34,373 bases of DNA. Source: Paraburkholderia bannensis NBRC 103871 (lineage in GTDB: Bacteria; Pseudomonadota; Gammaproteobacteria; Burkholderiales; Burkholderiaceae). Positions within the stretch are counted from its first letter, which is position 1; each line of letters opens with the position of its first letter. Shown piece after piece: positions 9,352-17,300 of the stretch. The notes under the pieces were generated by a model. The model saw only the letters and a list, made by a program, of their open reading frames with translations. It ran no database searches and was not told the DNA's origin. Location of the stretch: positions 1 through 34,373 of the forward strand of contig NZ_BAYA01000055.1 in the NCBI RefSeq assembly GCF_000685015.1, read 5' to 3'. A program made the translations under genes and the position numbers.

Positions 9352-10206
9352 TCAGTCCGAACGCATTGCAGTAGCTAGCTCCTCAAGTCGCAATCTCATC
9401 GACGCAAGTATGCAAGCGGGATTGGAGCCGCAGGCATCACGCTGTTGCATCCAATGACGCTGGCTGTGATTGAGATCTGCCGCTTGCTTTGCGCCTAAGT
9501 CTCTCACGTGTGCCTGGGCCAATTTATATGACGCAGCAACACTTTCGTCGAAAGCGGCCAGTTGATATGAGCCACAAATCGCGTGCTCAGTGGCCGACGT
9601 CGCTCGATCACATTGGAAGGATGCTTTGATTGCCGGACTTCCGGAAATCCTTTCAAGTACCAGAATAGATTCATCTCGCCAACGCATAAACAGTTTTTGT
9701 TCGCCATCTGGAACAATCCAGGCACCGGATACTGCAGTGTTACCGGGGGTGCCATTCGATATTCCTAGATCGCCTTGCCAAAGACCATTTGAACAGGTGA
9801 GACTGATAGCCCGGACATGCTGCTCACCGTTGAAATTGAGTTTGTAGTCGCGAACCGGATTCGAGTCCGCTGAATGCTGATCGTCGTAGCCGCCAACGCT
9901 GCGGATCATCAGATCCTTGAGCGAGGTATCGATGTATCGCACCTCCGGGTTTGCACAACGATCCATATCGTCCGATGCATCGTCGGTAACACCAACGCGC
10001 GAGAAATCAAAGATCCGGCCTTTAAGGCGTGGATCATTCCAGATGTACTCGGTCGAGCGTCCCGACTCTGTATTGAGATGGACTTCCTCTACCCGCCATT
10101 TGCCGATCAAGCTATCCGGTAGTGTTGCGCCGTAGGTATCTACCGCATATACCAAAATGGTAAGAATGGTCAGCAAGTAACGCCTTGTACGTATTGCCCA
10201 CGTCAT
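9352..10206 (-). CDS. Secreted LprI-like lysozyme-inhibitor protein, probable effector immunity
   Basis: 284 residues. Residues 1-27 form a signal peptide (basic start, LLTILTILVYAV core, TYGA before the likely cleavage), so the protein should work in the periplasm. Residues ~30-190 are a beta-rich domain I do not recognise (GKWRVEEVHL ... ILVLERI). Residues ~195-284 match the LprI-like family (DUF1311), whose M. tuberculosis member LprI inhibits lysozyme: FQCDRATSATEHAICGS, then HWMQQRDAC and CILASMRLRLEEL, with the four conserved cysteines 199, 211, 259 and 265. The gene lies 27 bases after a lysozyme-bearing T6SS effector gene in the same operon. A periplasmic lysozyme inhibitor there is the natural immunity protein. 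The pairing is inferred from location and chemistry. Confidence 0.8.
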   Translation of the reverse strand: MTWAIRTRRYLLTILTILVYAVDTYGATLPDSLIGKWRVEEVHLNTESGRSTEYIWNDPRLKGRIFDFSRVGVTDDASDDMDRCANPEVRYIDTSLKDLMIRSVGGYDDQHSADSNPVRDYKLNFNGEQHVRAISLTCSNGLWQGDLGISNGTPGNTAVSGAWIVPDGEQKLFMRWRDESILVLERISGSPAIKASFQCDRATSATEHAICGSYQLAAFDESVAASYKLAQAHVRDLGAKQAADLNHSQRHWMQQRDACGSNPACILASMRLRLEELATAMRSD

Positions 10207-10233
10207 TTGAATTTCTCTCCTGCTATATTCAGG

Positions 10234-13149
10234 TTATTGCTTTGCTGGAAGAGGTTCGCCGTGATATTCATAGCGGCCGGTTGTGTAAAGAGTGGTCTCG
10301 TCATTCCTTCTTTTCACAAGACCATCAAACTTCTGACCACCTGAGTAAACATATTTACGGATCTGATCCATTGCGGAAGACACGTCCCCTCGATTAACCA
10401 TATCTGCTACTTTTGACCAACCTCCTCCTGGATTGTATGCGTAGGATACGAGCGCATCGAATTGGTTTTTCGTAAGATCAATCTTGATGTCAGAGTTGAC
10501 TTTGTGAATGTAAGGGGGAAGTACCTTATGCAATAGATCGGCTTGCTTGTTGTCGCTCAGATTCACCAGTTGAGCATGCTCAAGACAAAATGCTTTCGCG
10601 CCCGGCCCGTGAAGGCCAGCGGCTCCTGAGATTGCGTGTGCTGTAGAATCATCAATCCCGATCGCTTTCATATCAACTATGATGCTCTCAGCTGAGCGCG
10701 CCTTCATGTCATAGCCGGGCCCCAACGTTACACCACTATCACCACCCGGCCAATGTAACCTATTCGTGACATTGGCAAGGTGTTCCTGCATGTAGATAAA
10801 GTAAACCCCGTCTTCGGAAATCGTCTTCGCAGCGCCACCGAAAGAGGCGAAATTTCCTACTAAAGCGATGGGATGCAAATGCCACGGCTGCGTGTCTTTA
10901 GGAAAGCCGGCGACACTGGCAGCCTGCTCCCACCATTGCAGCTTTCCGATTCGCTCGACCTCTGCCTGCCACAGCCAAAGCAGCTTTTTCATCAATGGCG
11001 ATAGATCATTCCACTTACCAAGACCGCCTCCCCACTCAGTCTCCGAGCGGACCGCGAGGTGCGAGATCGCTTCCGCAATCCACGGTGTTTCCTGAGCGTG
11101 TCGCAGTTCCTGTGCAGTCACCTTTCCATCGTGATTGGCATCGACAGCCTTCTCCAGCTTGATAATCAACTCACCAGCATTTACGGCGAGCGCACTTGGC
11201 TCGAAATCCGACGCACTTTCGCCAGGCAGGTACTGGTCAGTCGCGTATAGATAGCGCTTCAACATTTCGACCGGTTTGAAGCCAGTATTGTCGACCAACT
11301 CAAAGCCCGGCCAGTCCCACGGTCCGCACATTCGCACCAGTGCATGGTCTTTCTCGCAAACCCACCCTTGTCTATCCGATCCATCTTTGCTCCCGAGCTT
11401 GATGTACCACCAACGGGTTCCGTGCTCGTCAACGGCGATGTTATCCGCCCCGAGCTTGTCAAGATCGGCGCGACGGAACACCTCGCGGAAGTCCGCTCCC
11501 GGGCCTTTGACCTTGGAAAGACTCAGCGGAAAATTCGTCCAACCGAGAATTAAATCGGCGGTCGTCGTATTGGCGAGTTTTGCATCGACCCAGATCTTTG
11601 TGCCCACGTTCTGAAATGTCACGTGCGGATGATGGCCGCCACTGGTCTTCTTTTCCTGCGGCTGCACGAGAACCCAACGACCGCCACGCGCTGGAGCCAC
11701 CGGCGCCAGCTTCAATCCACCAGCGGGAGGCTGCACTTTCTGATCACGTTCCGGAACAGTGGTAACTAGAAGCGCGCCCGGCGAGACTTCCATTAGGGTC
11801 TTCGCGCCGGGGAGATCCAGTCCGTCTTTTGCCTGTTGTTCTGCGTCCCGGGCCTCAGTCGCGCGATGCCGGCTTTTGTCAATGAACTCCTTTAGTTCCC
11901 GCCCGGCGAACACTTCAAGATGCACAAGCGAACGTACCGTTGCGCCCTTGATAACCTTCGCATCTGTATAACGTAGATAGTGGCCCGGTTCCCCAACTAT
12001 TTCTCCGGCTTTCACCGGATAAGGATTTTTCAGGACGACCACCGTATCGCGAGGCTGGGGATCAACAACAAGGTCTAGCCCGGCGAGCGGAACCCAGCTC
12101 CACGGGGCATGGGCATCAACCGTCTTTCCGACCATTCCTGCCACTGGCTGCCCGCTCTTGAGCGACTTGATCTTCACCCAGCCTCGATGTGTCTCTGTAT
12201 CGGACGCAATGAGTTCTGCCCCTTTGGGTAGCACCCCAATCACCTTTCCATTCGGCGTGTTGCAAATGCGCAGGCCGACGACGGGCGGGGGCGGGGGAGG
12301 TTCGTCATCAACCGGCGACGGCGGAACCGTATAGTTATCGTCGATAAAAGCGCCAAGCGGATCGTAGGTCGGTGAAGGAGCAGGTGTTGCCTGCTTGGGC
12401 TTTGGCACGGCCTGCTTGTCCTGGGCCTTCTCCCCAACCCGGTAATAGCGATCCCCCTGCCAGTACGGCATAGACGCGAGGTTAAGTTTTTTTGTGTCGA
12501 TGCCCGCCACGCCTTCTCTGGTCTGCGCGGCCTGATAGGTCGCATAGTCCGTCAGGTGCATGTAGAGGCTGAAGAAGGTCAGTGTTTCATCTGGCGCTGC
12601 CTTCTTTGGCGGCGCAGCAGCAGATGTACTCGCGGGTTGGGCCGTCGATGCAGCTTGCGGCGCGGACGCACCGTGAGACCCCGAGGCCGGTTGCGCGGTG
12701 GTTTGGCCCTGAGCTGTCGATGCGGCAGCTCGGGCCGGGACCGGGGGCAGCGCCAGCTTGTGACGGATCAGCACGAAACTGGTCGAATAAGAAGCGTGGC
12801 GGCCGTCCTTGTAGACCTGCTCGGGATATGCGCTGTCCAACCTGTAGGCGACCACCTCGCCATCGGCAATGGCCCTTATCCCCTCATCCTGATTCAGTAA
12901 TTTGGCGGTATTCTGGTCGAAATGGATGCCTCCATGGAGCATACCGCTTGCGCCCAAGGGGAAAAAACCATCCTCCGCCGATGCCAGCGCTTTCATGTAG
13001 GTCATCGGATCGCTGGCGTCCTGTTTCGAGTCAACCGGCGTAAACGGGAACGCCCAATTCTTCAGCGGTTCATCGACGGCCTGCGCCGCCGGTGCGGGTG
13101 CCGACGGCTGTGCGGTAGTGGGCTGCGTGGGATGGGTATTCGTGCTCAT
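10234..13149 (-). CDS. Putative T6SS effector: variant M23 core, SH3-like region, EF-hand, T4-type lysozyme
   Basis: 971 residues, no signal peptide, Pro/Ala-rich N-terminus. An M23 (LytM-like) metallopeptidase core is visible but interrupted: MLHGGIHFD at 70-78, DGEVVAY at 96-102, LYMHL at 195-199, and after a long insert VKAGEIVGEPG at 379-389 and LVHLEVFAG at 408-416. The insert holds a low-complexity Pro/Ala linker, a DDEPPPPPPV stretch and an SH3-like unit at ~291-355. A second SH3-like region may lie near 505-605. An exact EF-hand loop (DANHDGKVTAQE) is at 670-681. The C-terminus (~775-965) resembles GH24 phage lysozymes (QFDALVSYAYNPGGG at 896-910, LVKRRNDETTLY); candidate catalytic residues are Glu789, Asp804 and Thr808. 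It probably attacks both peptide and glycan parts of peptidoglycan in rival cells, as reported for the amidase-lysozyme effector TseP of Aeromonas. Encoded 69 bases after vgrG. Confidence 0.8.
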   Translation of the reverse strand: MSTNTHPTQPTTAQPSAPAPAAQAVDEPLKNWAFPFTPVDSKQDASDPMTYMKALASAEDGFFPLGASGMLHGGIHFDQNTAKLLNQDEGIRAIADGEVVAYRLDSAYPEQVYKDGRHASYSTSFVLIRHKLALPPVPARAAASTAQGQTTAQPASGSHGASAPQAASTAQPASTSAAAPPKKAAPDETLTFFSLYMHLTDYATYQAAQTREGVAGIDTKKLNLASMPYWQGDRYYRVGEKAQDKQAVPKPKQATPAPSPTYDPLGAFIDDNYTVPPSPVDDEPPPPPPVVGLRICNTPNGKVIGVLPKGAELIASDTETHRGWVKIKSLKSGQPVAGMVGKTVDAHAPWSWVPLAGLDLVVDPQPRDTVVVLKNPYPVKAGEIVGEPGHYLRYTDAKVIKGATVRSLVHLEVFAGRELKEFIDKSRHRATEARDAEQQAKDGLDLPGAKTLMEVSPGALLVTTVPERDQKVQPPAGGLKLAPVAPARGGRWVLVQPQEKKTSGGHHPHVTFQNVGTKIWVDAKLANTTTADLILGWTNFPLSLSKVKGPGADFREVFRRADLDKLGADNIAVDEHGTRWWYIKLGSKDGSDRQGWVCEKDHALVRMCGPWDWPGFELVDNTGFKPVEMLKRYLYATDQYLPGESASDFEPSALAVNAGELIIKLEKAVDANHDGKVTAQELRHAQETPWIAEAISHLAVRSETEWGGGLGKWNDLSPLMKKLLWLWQAEVERIGKLQWWEQAASVAGFPKDTQPWHLHPIALVGNFASFGGAAKTISEDGVYFIYMQEHLANVTNRLHWPGGDSGVTLGPGYDMKARSAESIIVDMKAIGIDDSTAHAISGAAGLHGPGAKAFCLEHAQLVNLSDNKQADLLHKVLPPYIHKVNSDIKIDLTKNQFDALVSYAYNPGGGWSKVADMVNRGDVSSAMDQIRKYVYSGGQKFDGLVKRRNDETTLYTTGRYEYHGEPLPAKQ

Positions 13150-13218
13150 AGGACTAACTCAATGTTTCGCAACTGCGCATTGTTTCCGGGACGCAATCAG
13201 GCGTTATCGATTTCCGGC

Positions 13219-15729
13219 TTAGCCAGAGAAAAGCGAACCTCGTCCGCCGTCTGTTGAAATGGGACTCGCCTGTAGCGGGTTGTGAACGGTTCCACTCCCC
13301 CCACCCGGCTTTTCCCAGTCCGCACACTTCTCAAGAATCTGTCCCGTCGTCACGTTCTCAATCACCCCGGACTTGATGCTGATATACGATCCGCCCGCAC
13401 CGAGCCAGATTTCCTTTGCCGCCGTGATGACGACGCGACCGTTCGAGCTTTCGACCGTCACATCCTCGAGACCCGCCATCGTTATCGGGCCGCTCTGCGC
13501 CTGAATGCTCACCGGCCCTTTCGCCGCAAACACCTTGATTCCAAGGTTTTGCGCAAACAGGCTGATCTTGTCCATCACGCTCGCGAGCAGCGATTTGCCC
13601 GCGCCGATGTTGACGTTGTTGCCCGAAACCAGATTGACGTGCCTGTTTGCAGCGACATGCACCGATTGCTGCGACGAGGCAGCGATGCCGTCCGGGCTCG
13701 ATAGCAGCATCACCGGCTTCGCGAAACCATTTGCGTTTCCCGTGCCGCCACCGGCCGTGCGCCCCCCGTTGGCCGTTGTGCCTGCAACCGACTGCTGGGT
13801 CGCATCGGTGAAGGTCTTCAACGCATCATGGCCGTCCTGCAGGCTTTCGGCCTGGTTCGTCTGGCTTGATTTCGATACGGTGTCCAGCAAAGCTTCAGCG
13901 GCCGCGAGCTGCTCCGTCGCCGCCGCGACATTCATCGGCTGGGCGCTCGTGGGCTGCGTCGACACGTACAGTCCCTGCTCCGCGCGCACGGCGCCGTATG
14001 CGCCCGATTTCAGGTCGAACCCCCGCCCGAGAAACGAACCTCGCGAGTTGTCCGTGTGGTCAACGAGATAGCCCAGATGGAGGTGCGAGGCAAAGCTTGT
14101 CGTGTAAAGATGAACGCGGTTCTGGCCGCTCGAATCGTCGAGCACCAGCTGGTTGTAGCCGTCGCCGCCGAACTCACGCGAACGGAATCCGGACAACACG
14201 CCGTTTGTGTTCCACACCGGCATCGTCTCGCCACCATGCAGGCGTGAAATGACCACGGGCATATCGCAGTCACCGTTCACGAATGCGACAAGCACCTGGT
14301 CGCCCTTGCGCAGCGGGAAATAGCCACCCCGCTTCGATCCTGCATCTGGCATCGCTGCCCGGATCCACGCCGATGCCTTCTCGTTGCGATCCTTGCGGCT
14401 GTAGGTCATCCACACCCGGACGCGATTGCCCTCGTCGGTGGTAACTTCCTCGTTCTCAGCCGTCGCCACGATGCCGGTCTGGACATGCATTTCCGGCTTG
14501 CGATGTTCGAACGGGCTACGGAAAGGCACGCGGCGGCGCTGCGCCTCGATTTCCACCTGGATGAACCCCACGCTGCCGTCCGCATGGCGCACGTCCGTTC
14601 CGCCCTGCGCGTTCTTCGCCTGCTCGACGGCCGCGCGCAGGCTCTTCGGGAACCGCGCGAGCGTTTCCATGCCGGGCATGTTGTTCTGGATCAGCCAGTC
14701 GCTGGCGATAATCGCCAGCTCGCGATCCTGCCCGGGAAGTTTGTCGAATTCCGGATGGCCGCTAAGCGTGAACCAGTAGCCCGGCAACGCATAACGCGGA
14801 CTGCCGACGGCAAAGTAACGTTTGGCGCGTGAGGCCCATTCTTCGGTCCTGATTCGCGCCTGCAGTTCGCCTTGGTCCGAGCCGCCCCAACTCTGCGAGC
14901 CGGCGTAGAGATAGTCTTCACCCTGCGCAGGCAGTTCGTCGGTGTCCGCGGCTGGCGTGCTGACCTGCTTGGGCAGATCCGGCCGTTTATAGTCGACGCT
15001 CGCGAGTGTGAGCGTCGCGCTCTGCACTTCCTGCTGCTCACCCAGCTGGGTGATCCCGTCGAACTCTTCATTCGTACCGGCGCGGCTGAATTTCAGCTCT
15101 TTCTGGGGAAGTTGCGGCGCAAAGTAGAGGTCATCAGAGATCACTACGGTGTGCGATTTGCCGTCGGCCGCAAAGTCGAACCTTGCAAATACGCCCACTT
15201 CTTCCAGACTGCGATGGACGAAATTCCAGTCTGTCTCCCACTGGACGCGGTTCGAATACGACCGGATCGGCGAACGCAGGTCGAAGGTGAAATGGCCCTG
15301 CGCCTGTGGATGCTTCGCGAACACATCTGACAGGACATCGCGACCGGTCGCTTCCTGCCAGTCCCGGCGATCACTGCTGAGCTTGAGGAAGCTCAGCCAT
15401 GAAGAAAAATGGAGCTGAAAATACGTCACCCCGCCGTCGCTGCCAATGCGCAGCGCGCGCTGCACATAACCATGGATTGGCAGGTAATGACCATCAGACT
15501 GCCTGATCCAGAGCGTGACGGGTTGCAGCATCAATGCGCTGAGTTTGATCTGGTCATCGAATGTCGATGCCGCATCGACCGTCACCTCGAAATTACGTCC
15601 GAGTCTGGCGTTGATCCTGATATAAAGCGGAATCAGCCAGTCCTTGCCAAGTGGCGTATCGAGTTTTGCGAGACGGTCGAGTTGCGCGTATCCGGTGCGC
15701 AGCGCGCTGTCCAGCATCCCAGAAGCCAT
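13219..15729 (-). CDS. vgrG: T6SS spike protein VgrG
   Basis: 836-residue VgrG (TssI). Trimers form the T6SS puncturing spike and carry effectors. Residues ~1-400 are the gp27-like Rhs/Vgr region (YIRINARLG, WIRQSDGHYLPIHGYV, RVQWETDWNFVHRSLEEVG). Residues ~415-500 form the gp5 OB-fold (GNRVRVWM, RKGDQVLVAFVNGDCD, RLHGG). A DUF2345 beta-helix region follows (~570-790, with SLLASVMDKISLFAQ and GPITMAGLEDV). A glycine-rich spacer lies near 655-668. The tail has no enzymatic domain, so the effector is separate and encoded downstream. The start ATG 15729 has GGGGA seven bases upstream. It heads the minus-strand cassette; no core tss genes are in the window, so this is an orphan vgrG island. Confidence 0.95.
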   Translation of the reverse strand: MASGMLDSALRTGYAQLDRLAKLDTPLGKDWLIPLYIRINARLGRNFEVTVDAASTFDDQIKLSALMLQPVTLWIRQSDGHYLPIHGYVQRALRIGSDGGVTYFQLHFSSWLSFLKLSSDRRDWQEATGRDVLSDVFAKHPQAQGHFTFDLRSPIRSYSNRVQWETDWNFVHRSLEEVGVFARFDFAADGKSHTVVISDDLYFAPQLPQKELKFSRAGTNEEFDGITQLGEQQEVQSATLTLASVDYKRPDLPKQVSTPAADTDELPAQGEDYLYAGSQSWGGSDQGELQARIRTEEWASRAKRYFAVGSPRYALPGYWFTLSGHPEFDKLPGQDRELAIIASDWLIQNNMPGMETLARFPKSLRAAVEQAKNAQGGTDVRHADGSVGFIQVEIEAQRRRVPFRSPFEHRKPEMHVQTGIVATAENEEVTTDEGNRVRVWMTYSRKDRNEKASAWIRAAMPDAGSKRGGYFPLRKGDQVLVAFVNGDCDMPVVISRLHGGETMPVWNTNGVLSGFRSREFGGDGYNQLVLDDSSGQNRVHLYTTSFASHLHLGYLVDHTDNSRGSFLGRGFDLKSGAYGAVRAEQGLYVSTQPTSAQPMNVAAATEQLAAAEALLDTVSKSSQTNQAESLQDGHDALKTFTDATQQSVAGTTANGGRTAGGGTGNANGFAKPVMLLSSPDGIAASSQQSVHVAANRHVNLVSGNNVNIGAGKSLLASVMDKISLFAQNLGIKVFAAKGPVSIQAQSGPITMAGLEDVTVESSNGRVVITAAKEIWLGAGGSYISIKSGVIENVTTGQILEKCADWEKPGGGSGTVHNPLQASPISTDGGRGSLFSG

Positions 15730-16063
15730 GGTGTTCCCCGTTCGGACGTAAATGCAACGTCGCCGCTCGTCATCGAAAGAGTGGATACGTGCTTTGTTCG
15801 GTGATAGAGTAAATCTGACCGGAAATTAAAGAATCGGTAAAATTGCCAATCCGTGAACTCATGCCGGTCTTTAATTCGCGAATAATATCAAAGCCATTCT
15901 GCGCTCGCACCATGAGAGAATGAGTTTTCTAATTATTATCAGCGACGATCCGGATTTAATGCGGGATGTGTTTTCAAAATACTTTCATTGCGAGCATTCT
16001 TCCCATCGCGGATTCCCGCCTCGCTTTTAACCGTCCTTCCATTCAACCCGTGATGCGATTCGC
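15730..16063. promoter_or_regulatory. A+T-rich divergent control region between vgrG and the zinc-ribbon gene
   Basis: 334 bases with clearly lower G+C than its flanks. It contains the 9-bp inverted repeat AATTAAAGA (15824-15832) / TCTTTAATT (15868-15876), about 44 bp apart. No confident sigma-54 or sigma-70 boxes were identified. It probably carries the promoters of both divergent genes. Confidence 0.45.
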
Positions 16064-17095
16064 ATGACAACGCGCGCTGAACGATTTGCAAGAGTTCGGG
16101 CCTATCTGGCCGCCGACGGATTTACCCTGCTGGAAAGCGCCTGGCGCGGCGTGTCGGAGCAGCACCGATACCGTTGCGCGCACGGCCATGTTGCTTCCCA
16201 GTCCGGAGCGAGCCTGATGCGTCGTTTGCGGGGGCAACGGGATACGCTGGTCTGTGAGCGTTGCTGGACAGCGCAAACACTGGAGCGCCTGCACGAGACC
16301 GCGAGGGCAGCGGGGGGCGAATGTCTGAGCAGGCGATACCGCGGCAAGTCGGCGAAATACCGCCTGCGGTGCGCTGCCGGTCACCGGTTCGAGGCCTCGG
16401 CTGCATCCGTGCTGGATGGGCATTGGTGCGCGCGATGCTCAGCGCACAAGCGGGCGGAGAAGCGCCGACGTCAGGGCGGGCTGAAGCCGATCCAGGATCG
16501 CGCGCGGCAACGCGGTGGCGAATGCCTGTCCGATGTCTATAACGGCAGGACGGCGAAGTACCGGTTTCGCTGTGGCCAGGGCCATGAATGGGAAGTGGCC
16601 GGCATCGAGATCATGCGAAAGGCCTGGTGCCCGCGGTGTTTCTTCGAGCGCAGGCGTCGGCCCAACGGCATGGCTGAACTTCAGCAGGCGGCGAAGGACC
16701 GCGGCGGCGTGTGCCTGTCGGACAGCTACATCGGCGTCAAACACGAATACGGGTTCAGGTGCAGGCACGGGCACGAGTGGTTCATGCGTGGTGCCCAGAT
16801 ACTCGCCGGCGGCTGGTGTGCCACGTGCAGGCGCAACGAGCGGCAGACGCGCGGCCTGCAAAGCATGCGGGCGCTCGCGAACGCGCGCGGCGGTAGCTGT
16901 CTTTCGGATGCCTACATCGACAACGGAACGAAGCTCGAGTGGGAGTGTGCAAAGGGCCATCGCTGGTGGTCACGGCCCCGCCAGATCACATCCGGCAACT
17001 GGTGCGCGCAATGTCACTTTCACTCGCAGATCACAACCGAACCAACGCGCCGGCAGCGGCGGTACGAAACTGCCAGGATGCCGTGTAATCCCTGA
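16064..17095 (+). CDS. Protein of five tandem zinc-ribbon-like repeats
   Basis: 343 residues made of about five ~55-60 residue units, each following A-x-x-RGG-x-CLS-x-x-Y ... Y-x-F-x-C-x-x-GH-x-W ... WC-x-x-C. Examples are RGGECLSDVYNGRTAKY, FRCGQGHEWEV and AWCPRC. The first unit is incomplete at its N-terminus and the last ends with WCAQCHFHS. Each unit can supply Cys, Cys/His and a CxxC pair, giving treble-clef-like zinc sites of the kind seen in DUF4379 zinc-ribbon proteins. It is very basic, so nucleic-acid binding is plausible. ATG 16064 has no strong Shine-Dalgarno. It diverges from vgrG; a link to the T6SS cassette is only positional. A terminator follows at 17211. Confidence 0.75.
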   Translation: MTTRAERFARVRAYLAADGFTLLESAWRGVSEQHRYRCAHGHVASQSGASLMRRLRGQRDTLVCERCWTAQTLERLHETARAAGGECLSRRYRGKSAKYRLRCAAGHRFEASAASVLDGHWCARCSAHKRAEKRRRQGGLKPIQDRARQRGGECLSDVYNGRTAKYRFRCGQGHEWEVAGIEIMRKAWCPRCFFERRRRPNGMAELQQAAKDRGGVCLSDSYIGVKHEYGFRCRHGHEWFMRGAQILAGGWCATCRRNERQTRGLQSMRALANARGGSCLSDAYIDNGTKLEWECAKGHRWWSRPRQITSGNWCAQCHFHSQITTEPTRRQRRYETARMPCNP

Positions 17096-17210
17096 AGTTT
17101 CGCAAGCCGTGGCGTACCGGCGACGGACGTCCCGGGAAGGCACTTGCGAAAGATCAGGGAAAACCCTAGAATTGGTTTGTCTCCTCCATGTCTCCTCCTG
17201 ATATGGATTC

Positions 17211-17240
17211 AGCCCGCCCGAGTTGGTGGGCTTTTTCTTT
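17211..17240 (+). terminator. Intrinsic terminator after the zinc-ribbon gene
   Basis: Stem AGCCCGCC / GGTGGGCT (one G-U pair) with a short loop, followed by CTTTTTCTTTT. It serves the plus strand, 116 bases after the stop of the zinc-ribbon gene, and separates it from the convergent helicase operon. Confidence 0.75.
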
Positions 17241-17300
17241 TCCAGAGCACGTTTTCCGCGGTGCGACTGTCAGGCACCCGACCCAAACCCGACCCGATCC

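Noticed and set aside
17182..17200. Short direct repeat of TCTCCTCC near the terminator
   Set aside because: Only two copies with no further array; not a CRISPR or a meaningful repeat.
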